Part shown: positions 1 to 8,467 of the stretch, in pieces
How the letters are laid out: each line of letters starts with the position of its first letter
Position numbering within the stretch: position 1 is the first letter of the stretch
NCBI GenBank assembly: GCA_004524425.1
Contig: SDNN01000024.1
Location: 1-22,483 of the forward strand
Direction: 5' to 3'
DNA: 22,483 nucleotides
DNA from: Promethearchaeota archaeon
GTDB taxonomy: Archaea > Asgardarchaeota > Lokiarchaeia > Sigynarchaeales > SOKP01
The notes under the pieces: model-generated
Told to the model about the DNA's origin: nothing
Database searches by the model: none
The model's input: the letters and a program-made list of their open reading frames with translations, nothing else
Translations under genes and position numbers: made by a program

Positions 1-823
1 CTATCTGTTTTAAGACAGTCACGGCTATCATATCCCAGGCGATAACATGCATTATTCCTGATTCATCTTTAATTAAAAACTTGAGCAAGAATGTTTTAGT
101 CCCCTTATCTAACATTTTTTCATCAAAGCTAATGATCTCTGCCACTACTCCTTCAACATGAGGAATAAAACCAGTTCTTTCGTGTAAATCCCGAATTTGA
201 ATTTTTTGTGGTATAGTTGTTTCAGATAAATTAAGATTCTTTAATAAGGGAAATCTAACATAATCAACATCATCAGGAGCTAAAATAATTTGTCCTTTTT
301 TTCCTAGGTTTATTTCAAGCCTTTTATTCCGATCTAACTTGGGATAAGCATTAATTATTCGAACCAATACATTTTCTTTAAAAAATTCATTTTTTATGAT
401 TTCAGTTTGATCATTCCATAAATTAACCTTGATCCGAGCGGAGCCATCGTTTAGAATAAAAGATCCAATCATTCCAGGAGTTCCATTTTTATGAGCGAAA
501 GTCCGCGTCTCATATACTTTCTCTATTTTCCCCAGAAGGACTAAGGAAGACATGTTCTCTTGAATATCAGAAATTTTAATGGTTAATTCATCATAATCCA
601 CTTCAAACTCATTCTCATGGACCTGATAAATTTCGTGATCTGAGAGGGAGGATTCCATTATGATCCCATTTTCTTTTGCGATTAAATATAAGATTGCCTC
701 CATTGACATGAATCCTTGAAATTCTCTAGCTTTTTTTTTGATTTCAGCTTCTATCTGATCCTCAGTTAATATTCCACTATTTACTAACTCCGCATGTAAT
801 TCTTCAATATCAAAATTAGTCAT
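1..823 (-). CDS. RPA-like single-stranded DNA-binding protein (3' end beyond left edge)
   Basis: The minus-strand frame starting with ATG at 821-823 stays open to the left edge (274 codons, no stop), so the C-terminus is missing. Residues 1-55 look like the helical N-terminal region of archaeal replication protein A homologues (LVNSGILTEDQIEAEI, then MSMEAILYLIAKENGI). An OB-fold follows, with the signature GTPGMIGSFILNDGSARIKV and then LWND. A second OB-fold begins near residue 190 (IRDLHERTGFIPHVEGVV) and is cut off. Such proteins coat single-stranded DNA in replication and repair in the cytoplasm. The gene is transcribed away from the chemosensory cluster. Upstream are a TATA box and an inverted repeat that may control it. 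The family assignment is from motif recognition and is fairly secure; the number of OB-folds cannot be told. Confidence 0.82.
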   Translation of the reverse strand, partial: MTNFDIEELHAELVNSGILTEDQIEAEIKKKAREFQGFMSMEAILYLIAKENGIIMESSLSDHEIYQVHENEFEVDYDELTIKISDIQENMSSLVLLGKIEKVYETRTFAHKNGTPGMIGSFILNDGSARIKVNLWNDQTEIIKNEFFKENVLVRIINAYPKLDRNKRLEINLGKKGQIILAPDDVDYVRFPLLKNLNLSETTIPQKIQIRDLHERTGFIPHVEGVVAEIISFDEKMLDKGTKTFLLKFLIKDESGIMHVIAWDMIAVTVLKQI

Positions 824-855
824 TGAAAGTCGTTTTTATAAAAGTTGCGAATATT

Positions 856-874
856 AAGTATTCAATCAATACTT
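856..874. promoter_or_regulatory. Inverted repeat, possible operator
   Basis: A perfect 7-base inverted repeat, AAGTATT (856-862) and AATACTT (868-874), is separated by CAATC. It lies between the TATA box and the predicted start of the RPA-like gene, and its right arm overlaps the box edge. A dimeric repressor bound here could block transcription. No regulator is identified, and short AT-rich palindromes can arise by chance. Confidence 0.3.
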
Positions 875-879
875 TATAT
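872..879 (-). promoter_or_regulatory. TATA box for the RPA-like gene
   Basis: On the minus strand these bases read ATATAAAG, about 50 bases before the ATG at 823. An archaeal TATA box centred near 875 would place the transcription start near 849, giving a leader of about 26 bases. A second TATA-like run (TTTATAAAT on the minus strand, around 894-902) lies further upstream. The region is AT-rich, so the choice is tentative. Confidence 0.4.
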
Positions 880-1130
880 GCACCTTAAGTGCTTATTTAT
901 AAACAAAAAATTTGAATTGAAAATACTTTTTTAAATTTAGAATGCGACTTCTCTTTCTTTGTTTTTAAAAATATGTATGGAACAGCGAAATTTTCTGTTA
1001 TGATAGAACGTACGATAATTCCTAAAAAATAAGATTATATTGATTTTCTTTTGTTATGTTTGTAAGTTTAAAATACAGAATTTATGTGTTATTTTATTGC
1101 AATTAGTACGGTAAAATGGAAAATTATCTT

Positions 1131-1150
1131 CGAAAACAAATCTTTATATA
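1131..1150 (+). promoter_or_regulatory. Archaeal promoter (BRE plus TATA box)
   Basis: TTTATATA at 1143-1150 is the clearest TATA box in the window. It is preceded by the purine-rich CGAAAACAAA, which fits a TFB recognition element. Transcription would start near 1172, ahead of the small ORF at 1221 and of the whole chemosensory cluster from 1508. It is the best candidate for the main cluster promoter. Confidence 0.5.
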
Positions 1151-1220
1151 CAAAATCCTCGGTTATGAATGTTAATTTAATAAGAATCTAAAAGAAAACA
1201 TAAAAAAAACAAATAAAAAA

Positions 1221-1403
1221 ATGGACATGAAAATTACCAAGAAAGATACCAATACAGGCTCGAAAGAAAAGATAAACAATTTCATGGAAAAGCAAACTGT
1301 ATCAAGGAAGGATATAATAGCTATAGCCAGTAAGCTTGGCAGTTTAGCCGAGGATCTCAAGGAGAGATTGATGAAATACGGAGGTAATTGTAGAGTTACA
1401 TGA
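1221..1403 (+). CDS. Possible small protein (60 aa), unrecognised
   Basis: This ORF starts at ATG 1221 and encodes 60 residues. The first half is polar and lysine-rich. Residues 27-54 (VSRKDIIAIASKLGSLAEDL and onward) could form an amphipathic helix. No Shine-Dalgarno is visible, but a good TATA box ends about 70 bases upstream. A frame of similar length lies on the opposite strand, so length alone is not evidence. It may be a real small protein or simply part of the leader of the downstream operon. No function can be proposed. Confidence 0.3.
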   Translation: MDMKITKKDTNTGSKEKINNFMEKQTVSRKDIIAIASKLGSLAEDLKERLMKYGGNCRVT

Positions 1404-1507
1404 GTGAATAGTTATTTTGATGTGGATTGAAGTTCATGTCATGTTTTTTAAAATAATATCAAAAAATCACGATCAATAAACCCTCAAAGAATATAGAGAA
1501 TGACCTC

Positions 1508-2323
1508 ATGATTGTCATGGAAAAAAAATGTAGGCCATCGGAAATGAATAACATGAATCAACTGAAAATGTTAGGAATTGGTTTGGCTAAAATCTCAGGA
1601 ATCAATACCAATGGGAAGTATGAGATTTTATATAGTAAAGGAATTGGAAATTCACTTATTCAGGATATTTTTGAATTATATAAGAATGAAATCCTCAATA
1701 AGGAAAGAGGGAATTCAATTATTCCTTTAGATGAGTTTACACTCTATATTAATTATTTTCAACATAAAGAGGATATACTCGTATTAATATACATGGATGA
1801 GAAAAATCAGACCATTAATTATCCGCAGCTATACATGTTTACTAAAAAAGTTTCAAATCATTTTCGTTTGAATCGATCCTTACACGAAATAGTAGAAATT
1901 TTTGAAAATGATGTTAAAATTCCTCAAACTGAGGGGATCGATGCGGTATTAATTCTAAGTTCATCAGGATGTTTATATTATTCTAAAATTAATGAAAAAA
2001 ATAGCACGATTGCAAATAGCGAGCTGCATATAAGTGGATTCATATCTGCGCTATATTCATTTTCACGAGAAATTATTAACCAGGATTCCGGAGGGAATCT
2101 TAAAGAAATAAACTTTGGAAATCAGCTTTTTTACATAATCACACAAGATAACATCATTTTTGTATATCTTGTAAAGAAGTTGGATCCATTAATTCAACGG
2201 TACATGTATGTGTTAGCCGATGAATTTATAAATGAGTATCAAGCCTATTTAATGAATTTCAACGGGGATGTGACCCCCTTTAATGAATTTGAAAAGATTA
2301 TAAACAAATATCTTAAAATATAA
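1508..2323 (+). CDS. Longin/roadblock-like two-domain protein heading the chemosensory cluster
   Basis: The product has 271 residues and no signal peptide or membrane segment. It appears to hold two related alpha/beta modules. The second (about 143-265) has strands AVLILSSSGCLYYSK, a central helix with SGFISALYSFSREI, strands around INFGNQLFYII and IIFVYLVKK, and a long C-terminal helix (YMYVLADEFINEYQAYL). This order and the sGFisAl motif resemble longin/roadblock-fold proteins common in Asgard archaea. The first module (about 20-135) shows a similar strand pattern with less sequence support. Such folds often bind small GTPases or build trafficking and polarity complexes. It ends 17 bases before cheW, which argues for co-transcription. 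ATG 1508 and ATG 1517 are both possible starts; neither has a clear ribosome site. The fold is inferred from pattern, not proven. Confidence 0.55.
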   Translation: MIVMEKKCRPSEMNNMNQLKMLGIGLAKISGINTNGKYEILYSKGIGNSLIQDIFELYKNEILNKERGNSIIPLDEFTLYINYFQHKEDILVLIYMDEKNQTINYPQLYMFTKKVSNHFRLNRSLHEIVEIFENDVKIPQTEGIDAVLILSSSGCLYYSKINEKNSTIANSELHISGFISALYSFSREIINQDSGGNLKEINFGNQLFYIITQDNIIFVYLVKKLDPLIQRYMYVLADEFINEYQAYLMNFNGDVTPFNEFEKIINKYLKI

Positions 2324-2340
2324 AAGAAGGGTTGTAAATT

Positions 2341-2859
2341 ATGGTACAAGAAATAATTAGAGAAGGTGAAGAGTTTTCCATCATTATTTTTGAAGTAGGT
2401 TGGGAACAATTTGCCATAGAATCTGATAGCGTAAAAGAGATAATTCAAGCAGGACGAATTAGAAGATTGCCAAAGCAATTGGAATATATAGAAGGGATAT
2501 ATAATTATAGAGGAGACTTGATTCACGTGGTCAATCTGGAGAAGAAATTGAAACTTCATGAACATGTATTATTTAAGTCTAAGATTGATGAGTTAGAGAA
2601 TAGAAATGATAAGAATAAAAAGTTTTTAATCATCATGAATCTCGGAGATATTGACATTGGGTTCTTAGTAGATAGAATAATAAACGTTGCTCACATTACC
2701 GAAAAGGACATAGAACCGTTAAGCGCGATATTTCAGACCAGTATAAGCATGGATTATATCAAAGGAATTCTAAAATTTGAAGACAGACCAAGAATTTTAA
2801 TTGATTTAAATATGATGCTTGCTGAGGTTGAGCATCTAAGTGTTAAGGAAGAAAATTAA
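2341..2859 (+). CDS. cheW: CheW chemotaxis coupling protein
   Basis: This 172-residue protein is a single CheW domain. It couples chemoreceptors to the CheA kinase in the signalling array. Visible motifs are FEVGWEQFAIESDSVKEII, an RRLPKQLEYIEGIYNYRGDL stretch (the usual P..p.yi.GiinlRG.iipVvdL pattern), and IDIGFLVDRIINVAHI followed by YIKGILKFEDRPRILIDL. A linker of about 20 charged residues (roughly 78-95) enlarges the loop between the two subdomains. A weak GAAGGG precedes the ATG. The upstream gene ends 17 bases away and cheY starts 46 bases downstream. It is one of two CheW domains encoded here, the other lying in the CheW-CheC-CheC fusion. Confidence 0.93.
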   Translation: MVQEIIREGEEFSIIIFEVGWEQFAIESDSVKEIIQAGRIRRLPKQLEYIEGIYNYRGDLIHVVNLEKKLKLHEHVLFKSKIDELENRNDKNKKFLIIMNLGDIDIGFLVDRIINVAHITEKDIEPLSAIFQTSISMDYIKGILKFEDRPRILIDLNMMLAEVEHLSVKEEN

Positions 2860-2905
2860 ATAACAAAAATAAAAATCAAAAATAAATATAGTAGGAGTTG
2901 ATAAA

Positions 2906-3301
2906 ATGCCAAATAATAAGAAAAAGGTATTGATTGTTGATGATGCTCTGTTTACGAGAAACATGCTAAAAAATATCTTGAATAAGACTGGATATTGTGA
3001 AGTTGTCGGTGAAGCTGAAAATGGAATTCAAGCAGTTGAATTATATAAAAAATTAAAACCAGATTTAGTCACCATGGATTTAGTAATGCCAGAACAAGGA
3101 GGTATAGAAGCAACTGAAGAGCTCATAAAGACCGATCCAAAAGCACTAATAGTAGTGGTATCCGCATTAGGGCAAGAGGCATTAGTTCTCGAAGCGGCCA
3201 AAAAAGGAGCAAAGGATTTTATTCAAAAACCTTTTAAAAAAGAACAGATCTTAGAAGTCATGGAACGTATCCTATTGAAAAAGAAAACAGGTAATAACTA
3301 A
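2906..3301 (+). CDS. cheY: CheY-type response regulator
   Basis: This is a stand-alone receiver domain of 131 residues, the usual CheY length. The acidic pair D12/D13 (VLIVDD), phospho-acceptor D58 (TMDLVMP), S86 (VVVSALG) and K108 (FIQKPF) are all present, so phosphorylation by the adjacent CheA is expected. The ribosome site GGAG-TTGAT sits just before the ATG. In archaea with an archaellum, CheY talks to the motor through CheF. Neither CheF nor archaellum genes appear in this window, so the downstream target is unknown. Confidence 0.93.
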   Translation: MPNNKKKVLIVDDALFTRNMLKNILNKTGYCEVVGEAENGIQAVELYKKLKPDLVTMDLVMPEQGGIEATEELIKTDPKALIVVVSALGQEALVLEAAKKGAKDFIQKPFKKEQILEVMERILLKKKTGNN

Positions 3302-3332
3302 ATAATGACATTAAATACTTTAAGGTGATAAA

Positions 3333-5429
3333 ATGGCATCTAAAGAAGATATGAAGCTTTTCATAAGTGAAACAGAAGATCTGATACAAAAAACTGAAGA
3401 TGAGATCCTCAAATTAGAATCTAATCCAAATAATCCTAAACCAGTTCAAGAACTCTATTTCACATTTCACACCTTAAAGGGACTTACTGCCATGGCGGGT
3501 TTTGAAAATGTGTCTAAATTTTGTCATCATTTTGAGACCTTTTTAGATAAAGCAAAGAAAGATAAATCTTTGCTAAATAAGCAAGAAGAGTTTATAACCT
3601 TTTTGTTTGAAAGCCTGGATTTACTTAAATCTATCTTGAATAGAGTCAAAAAAGGAGATTTCACTGATATAGATGATAAATTTTTAAATGATATTGAGGA
3701 AAGTATAGAAGGACTTCAATCCGATTTTGACATAACCTTCATCACACCGATAGATAAACAGGAGCTTGATAAATTAGTTTCAAATAAAGATAATCGCTTT
3801 TATAAAATTTATTTTGTGATTCAAAAAACATGTGTGTTTAAAAAGGTTAGGTTATTCATCATTTTTAGAGCTTTAAATGAAATTGGTCAAATCACTTGGA
3901 GCAATCCAGAGCCAAAAATCCTGGAGAGAGGAGAATTCGAAGATGATTTTGAAATCTATTTCATGAGTTCAAAAAAAAGTAATGAAATTAATAAAGTATT
4001 AGATGAAATTCTTGAAATTGAAAATAGATTTATTAATGAACTAAATGCCGAAGAATTCAAGACTATCATTTCGGATTTAATTTCAAAATCCCAAAGAAGC
4101 AAGCAAAAGCTTGACGGTAAGCTTTTTGGTGGAGAAGGAACTTATGATGAGGAAATCTTTGATGGTAAATTAGAAAAGGTCAGTCAAATTCTCGAAGATT
4201 TCTCAGAGGATACCAGTAAAATAAAGAAGGTTAAAGTGGACATTCAGATCTTAGAAGATTTAATGAATTATTTTGGAGAATTGGTGATTATACGTAATAA
4301 AATTAATCAAGTTCTAAATGAAAATCAAAATAGAATGTTAAGTAATCTTGTCAATAACATGGAAAAACCGTTCTTGGACATCCAAGAAATCTTATTTAGA
4401 CTGAAATTAGTGAGGGTAGAGTCAACGTTTCTGAGATATAAACGACTTGTGCGAGATGTGGCAAAAGAAACTGGAAAAAAAGTAAAATTTATATTAGAAG
4501 GAATGAATGTTGAGATAGACAGAAAAATCTTAGAGGAACTAAATTCTCCATTGATCCATCTTCTCAGAAATGCAATTTATCATGGTATAGAAAGTCCTAA
4601 TGAAAGAAAGCAAAAGAAAAAAGATGAAATAGGTATACTTAAATTAAAATCATATAGAAGTGGGGGATCCATCTATATTGAAGTTTCTGATGATGGTGGT
4701 GGATTAAATTATGATAAAATAAGAGATTTAGTAGTGGAAAAAGGATTTTATTCAAAACAAGAAGCTAAAGATTTAAGCGAAGAAATTCTAAACCAATTTA
4801 TTCTCATGCCAAGCTTTTCTACTATTTCAAATGCAGATATAATTTCGGGTAGAGGAATGGGGATGGCAATTGTTGCTGAAAAACTTAAAGAACTAGGAGG
4901 AAAATTGGAAATTTACACGGAAAAAGACAAAGGAAGCAAATTTGTAGTGATAGTCCCTTTTACTAAGGCCATCATGAAAGCACAATTGATGAAAATCGCT
5001 GATGATTTATTTGCGATTCCAACTGAAAATATTGAGCAAATATATTTCTTTGATCATAGTGCAAAAGAATATATCAACAATGAGTTATTCTATCGAATAA
5101 ATTCCCATTTAGTTCCTGTTGTTGAATTAGATAAGAGATTAAATCTTATTAAAGAGAATGATAATAAGTTAGGTGGAAATTCCACTCGTAAAATTGCTAT
5201 TTTATGTAAAAATGAAGATAAGAATGCATCATTATTCATAGTTGATGAAGTTCTCCAACAAATGGATATTATCGTAAAACCATTTAGTTCAAGTTATTCG
5301 GAATCTCAGGACCTGATGGGATCTACTGTTCTTGGTGATGGTTCCATATGCTTGGTAATAGATGCAATAAAGATTATTTCTTCTAATCAAAATGAAAATC
5401 AAATATCAGTTGTAAATAAAATTAATTAA
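3333..5429 (+). CDS. cheA: CheA chemotaxis histidine kinase
   Basis: The 698-residue protein has the full CheA order: Hpt domain (1-110, phospho-acceptor H46 in FTFHTLKG), a P2-like response-regulator-binding region (about 155-235), dimerisation helices P3 (about 300-365), an HATPase domain (about 370-540) and a CheW-like P5 domain (about 545-690). The ATPase shows the N-box with N413 and H417, the G1 motif SDDGGG (452-457) and the G2 motif GRGMGM (506-511). The widely conserved Asp in NAxDHGIE is Tyr416, and the usual GMD after the G2 glycines is GMA. These are deviations, but the rest of the active site looks intact. AAGGTGAT precedes the ATG. CheA would phosphorylate CheY, the CheB receiver and possibly the RHH-HisKA-receiver protein at 16076. 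Confidence 0.94.
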   Translation: MASKEDMKLFISETEDLIQKTEDEILKLESNPNNPKPVQELYFTFHTLKGLTAMAGFENVSKFCHHFETFLDKAKKDKSLLNKQEEFITFLFESLDLLKSILNRVKKGDFTDIDDKFLNDIEESIEGLQSDFDITFITPIDKQELDKLVSNKDNRFYKIYFVIQKTCVFKKVRLFIIFRALNEIGQITWSNPEPKILERGEFEDDFEIYFMSSKKSNEINKVLDEILEIENRFINELNAEEFKTIISDLISKSQRSKQKLDGKLFGGEGTYDEEIFDGKLEKVSQILEDFSEDTSKIKKVKVDIQILEDLMNYFGELVIIRNKINQVLNENQNRMLSNLVNNMEKPFLDIQEILFRLKLVRVESTFLRYKRLVRDVAKETGKKVKFILEGMNVEIDRKILEELNSPLIHLLRNAIYHGIESPNERKQKKKDEIGILKLKSYRSGGSIYIEVSDDGGGLNYDKIRDLVVEKGFYSKQEAKDLSEEILNQFILMPSFSTISNADIISGRGMGMAIVAEKLKELGGKLEIYTEKDKGSKFVVIVPFTKAIMKAQLMKIADDLFAIPTENIEQIYFFDHSAKEYINNELFYRINSHLVPVVELDKRLNLIKENDNKLGGNSTRKIAILCKNEDKNASLFIVDEVLQQMDIIVKPFSSSYSESQDLMGSTVLGDGSICLVIDAIKIISSNQNENQISVVNKIN

Positions 5430-5480
5430 AATTTTTTAGAAAAATAAAAATTTAAAAATGTAAATTGGAGGAACGACACG

Positions 5481-7526
5481 ATGGGATTTAAAAAAATTAA
5501 CAAAGAAGAATTAGAAACTAAAAGTGGTCCTTGCTTTATTGGAATGCCTTTAAGAAGAGCATTGGGAAAGGATCTACAAATAGATGTTGAATCTTTAGAA
5601 GCAAAACAAGGACATTCAATGGGAACTTCTTCTAATATTTTTATTAAAAATGAAGAAGTTTTAGAATTTCAATACGATTATGCTGGAAAACGCAAATCAT
5701 TAACAGGTGCTGGAAACATTTTAATTTCCAACATGTCTGATAAAGATAGAATATGGGATGCTAAATTAAAATTTTCTGGTTCAGAATTCATTAATATTGA
5801 AGCTGGAGACGATGTTCATTTAGGAATATTCGAGCCAAATTCAACTAAAACCATAAATTACGAGATAATCAATACCAATGAAATTGATGACATGCTTGAA
5901 ATTACTGAGGAAATCGAAGTAATGAATGAGGAAATTGAATTATATCAAGATAGACCACAAGATTCAGAAGATTTAGTAAATAAAATTATAAGTAGTGAAG
6001 AGGATAAAAAATTTCTACTTTTACAAGGAAAAGAAAATAGAATAAAATTCACAATTATTTTAGAAAATATTTCTCCTCATGCTTTGGAGAATATAAAATT
6101 CAAAAAACAATTTTCAAAAAGCTTTTTTGGACTTCAATGGGAGTCTCAAATTCATACAAATATAGACGTTAAAGGAGATAGTCTAAATTGGACTGTTAGT
6201 GAACTGAGACCTGGAGCCGGAGTAAGACTCATCATTTACGCAAAAATTATACCTAAAAATAAAGAAGCGATTAGAACTGGAAAAATTGAAATCTCATATA
6301 ACTTAAAAGAAAGGAATTTTTCAGGTACTGAAATCGAGGAATTTTCAGCATATTCTCACGCCATGCATGCTATACATAAAATTGAAGAAGAAGATAATCC
6401 AAATCATTGGCAGTGCTTATTTAAATTTGAAAATCATTGTGATTTTCCTATAAAATTGAAATCTATCCTTGTTTCAGATAAGTCAAAATCAAATACATAC
6501 TTGGATTTGAATTTTGATCCATCCAACAAGGAGAGGATAATACTTCCAGGAGGTAAATTTCTATCAGATAAATGGAAGATTATAGATAAGGATGAACCTA
6601 AATTTTCGAGAAAAATTGAGTATTCAATCGATTATGACGTGCAACAAAAATCTACTATATCAACTCAAATTGATGATTATAAATTCGAATTAGTAGACGT
6701 TGAGATTAAAAAAGATATATCTAAAGAGGAAATCAAATCCTTTGAAGAATCAGAATTGAATAGTAAAGTCATCATAAAAAACATGGGAACTATACCTATA
6801 GATTCAATTTTGATAAAAGAAATGATTCCAAAAAATTTCTTACCACCTGAAGATTTGGTTAATTTAAAAATAAAAAGCTCGAAAAAGACATTCAAACCAG
6901 ATGATTATCATGTCTTAATCGAACCTAAAGATAATGATCCTGCAAAAGAACATATATTAGAAGTGAGGATCAATCCAAGTAACAATCATCTTAAACATGC
7001 AATAAGTGTGAATGATTTCATTGAATTGGAGTATACTATTAAAGCTGTAAATCCTGATAACACTTTAAAGTACGATTTTCCCTTAGAAATAGAATCTTAT
7101 TACATGAAGAGTACCAATGGCATTCAAAGCGATTTAAAAGAATATTATCGCATAAATACTCAATTGGATCAATCTGAAAAACCAAATATAAAAATATCTC
7201 ATAGACGTCGTAAGATCACGATTGAAAAAGAAATATTTCCGGGTAAGAACATGGATGAATTTTCCATTAGTATAACGGTTAAGAACCTTTCAAATATAGA
7301 AATTAAAAATGTAGACCTTTCGGATAATTTCCCAGATACTTTCAAATTAATATCATCAAATGTCGAAAAGAAGCTTGAAAAACCTAATAAAGATGGTTTC
7401 TATACTATTTCTTTTGTAATAGATAAAATTTTGCCATATCAGGAAAAAGAAATAACATATTATTTAAAGAATGAAAGTGGAAAACAAATTCAATATTCAG
7501 AATTAGAATCGTATCTATATGGATAA
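5481..7526 (+). CDS. Large beta-sandwich repeat protein within the che cluster, unrecognised
   Basis: The product has 681 residues, a strong ribosome site (GGAGG) and no signal peptide or membrane segment, so it should be cytoplasmic. I see about five related units of the type hydrophobic strand, xxNxS/G, I-x-N/S-I, then D/E-x-x-P, as in DUF11/CARDB-like immunoglobulin-type repeats. They lie near residues 78-130 (AGNILISNMSD), 187-275 (FTIILENISPHALENIKF), 310-390 (CLFKFENHCDFPIKL), 428-540 (KVIIKNMGTIPIDSILIKEMIP) and 594-665 (SISITVKNLSNIEIKNVDLS). These folds are usually found outside the cell, often in surface proteins; here one lies between cheA and cheC genes. A scaffold or adaptor role is possible, but no function is recognisable. 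The N-terminal 70 residues (GPCFIGMPLRRALGK) fit no family I know. Confidence 0.6.
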   Translation: MGFKKINKEELETKSGPCFIGMPLRRALGKDLQIDVESLEAKQGHSMGTSSNIFIKNEEVLEFQYDYAGKRKSLTGAGNILISNMSDKDRIWDAKLKFSGSEFINIEAGDDVHLGIFEPNSTKTINYEIINTNEIDDMLEITEEIEVMNEEIELYQDRPQDSEDLVNKIISSEEDKKFLLLQGKENRIKFTIILENISPHALENIKFKKQFSKSFFGLQWESQIHTNIDVKGDSLNWTVSELRPGAGVRLIIYAKIIPKNKEAIRTGKIEISYNLKERNFSGTEIEEFSAYSHAMHAIHKIEEEDNPNHWQCLFKFENHCDFPIKLKSILVSDKSKSNTYLDLNFDPSNKERIILPGGKFLSDKWKIIDKDEPKFSRKIEYSIDYDVQQKSTISTQIDDYKFELVDVEIKKDISKEEIKSFEESELNSKVIIKNMGTIPIDSILIKEMIPKNFLPPEDLVNLKIKSSKKTFKPDDYHVLIEPKDNDPAKEHILEVRINPSNNHLKHAISVNDFIELEYTIKAVNPDNTLKYDFPLEIESYYMKSTNGIQSDLKEYYRINTQLDQSEKPNIKISHRRRKITIEKEIFPGKNMDEFSISITVKNLSNIEIKNVDLSDNFPDTFKLISSNVEKKLEKPNKDGFYTISFVIDKILPYQEKEITYYLKNESGKQIQYSELESYLYG

Positions 7527-7584
7527 AATCAAAAAAAGCAATAAAAATAAAATCAAAATATTTTAAAAGGATGTGGATAAAAAA

Positions 7585-8448
7585 ATGAATTTTCAATATT
7601 ATGAAACTTTATCGGACAAATCTAAAAAATATCTCTCATATTTAGTGGAGCACATTGAACCTAAATTCACGGTTGATGAATTGCCCATTTTTTTTGATGA
7701 TATGAACAAAAAGCCTTTGAAACAAAATGAATCTAAGAAATTAAGGGATCTTCAAGGCTTTTTGAATATTGGAGACGACTATGAAACTACCGCAGATATA
7801 TCAAAATTATCTATTGATCAATTAAAAATGCTTTATCAAATTTTTATTAGCAGAGAATTCAACAATAAATTAGCTGTTAAATGGAGGGTCTATCAATATT
7901 TTAAATACGTGCGTGGTATATTAATCGAAAGCATGTTAGTGAACAGAACTAATTCTTCAGATATTTCAATTGACTTCATAATCGAAACAACAGAAGGTAA
8001 GATAATTCTTATTTTATGTTTTGATGTGCTTGGAGTTAACATCTATAATAAAGTAATTGAAAATATAAGGAACTTCATAGATATTCAGAAAATAATCCCT
8101 CATCGTATAATTTTAGCCACGAATAAGATTTATCGCAATATTTCAATAGAAAATCCCGTTAAATTTAACGGGACTGAAATCCTACCAGAGTTTTGGGTAG
8201 AGTGGATTGAAACTAATAAACCATTTGAAGGAGAGGACCTTCTAATAGTGAATAATACCGAATTAAAAGTAGCAGGTTTTAATTTTTCAAGCACTGATGA
8301 TCTATTGGATTTCGTGTTTGAAAACTCTGATGGGGGACAAGTCTCGATCTTTAGACAAAGGGATTTCTTTTCAGCATCATCTGATACTGATATCCCAGAA
8401 ATTTATTTGATATGGAAAGGAATTATGTTGAGAGAGGGAAATTTGTAA
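7585..8448 (+). CDS. Unrecognised cytoplasmic protein in the che cluster
   Basis: I prefer the ATG at 7585 because GGATGTGG (7569-7576) then lies at the right distance and the context resembles the cheY and cheA starts. A GTG at 7573 would overlap that site. The product has 287 residues. Residues 1-100 are polar and mostly helical. Residues 105-215 alternate strand and helix (SSDISIDFIIETTEGKIILI, then HRIILATNKIYRNISI, then EILPEFWVEWIE) in a way that faintly recalls the restriction-endonuclease-like fold. The lysine of a D/ExK site is not evident, so nuclease activity is doubtful. The C-terminal part (FVFENSDGGQVSIF) is unassigned. It starts 58 bases after the beta-sandwich gene and ends 19 bases before the CheW-CheC fusion, so it is surely in the same transcript. 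No function is proposed. Confidence 0.55.
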   Translation: MNFQYYETLSDKSKKYLSYLVEHIEPKFTVDELPIFFDDMNKKPLKQNESKKLRDLQGFLNIGDDYETTADISKLSIDQLKMLYQIFISREFNNKLAVKWRVYQYFKYVRGILIESMLVNRTNSSDISIDFIIETTEGKIILILCFDVLGVNIYNKVIENIRNFIDIQKIIPHRIILATNKIYRNISIENPVKFNGTEILPEFWVEWIETNKPFEGEDLLIVNNTELKVAGFNFSSTDDLLDFVFENSDGGQVSIFRQRDFFSASSDTDIPEIYLIWKGIMLREGNL

Positions 8449-8467
8449 ACGATAGGTGAGTAAAAAA

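Larger units (their letters stand above)
824..1220. other. Intergenic region between the RPA-like gene and the chemosensory cluster
   Basis: About 400 bases separate the divergent RPA-like gene from the first plus-strand ORF. The left part holds the RPA promoter elements and two short palindromes (856-874 and 880-892). The right end holds a plus-strand TATA box. I see no convincing coding frame, tRNA or structured RNA in 900-1130. Confidence 0.6.

Noticed and set aside
1172..1360. Minus-strand 62-residue hydrophobic ORF
   Set aside because: Its phenylalanine-rich composition is the complement of an A-rich strand, and it lacks a start signal; the plus-strand frame is only slightly better supported.
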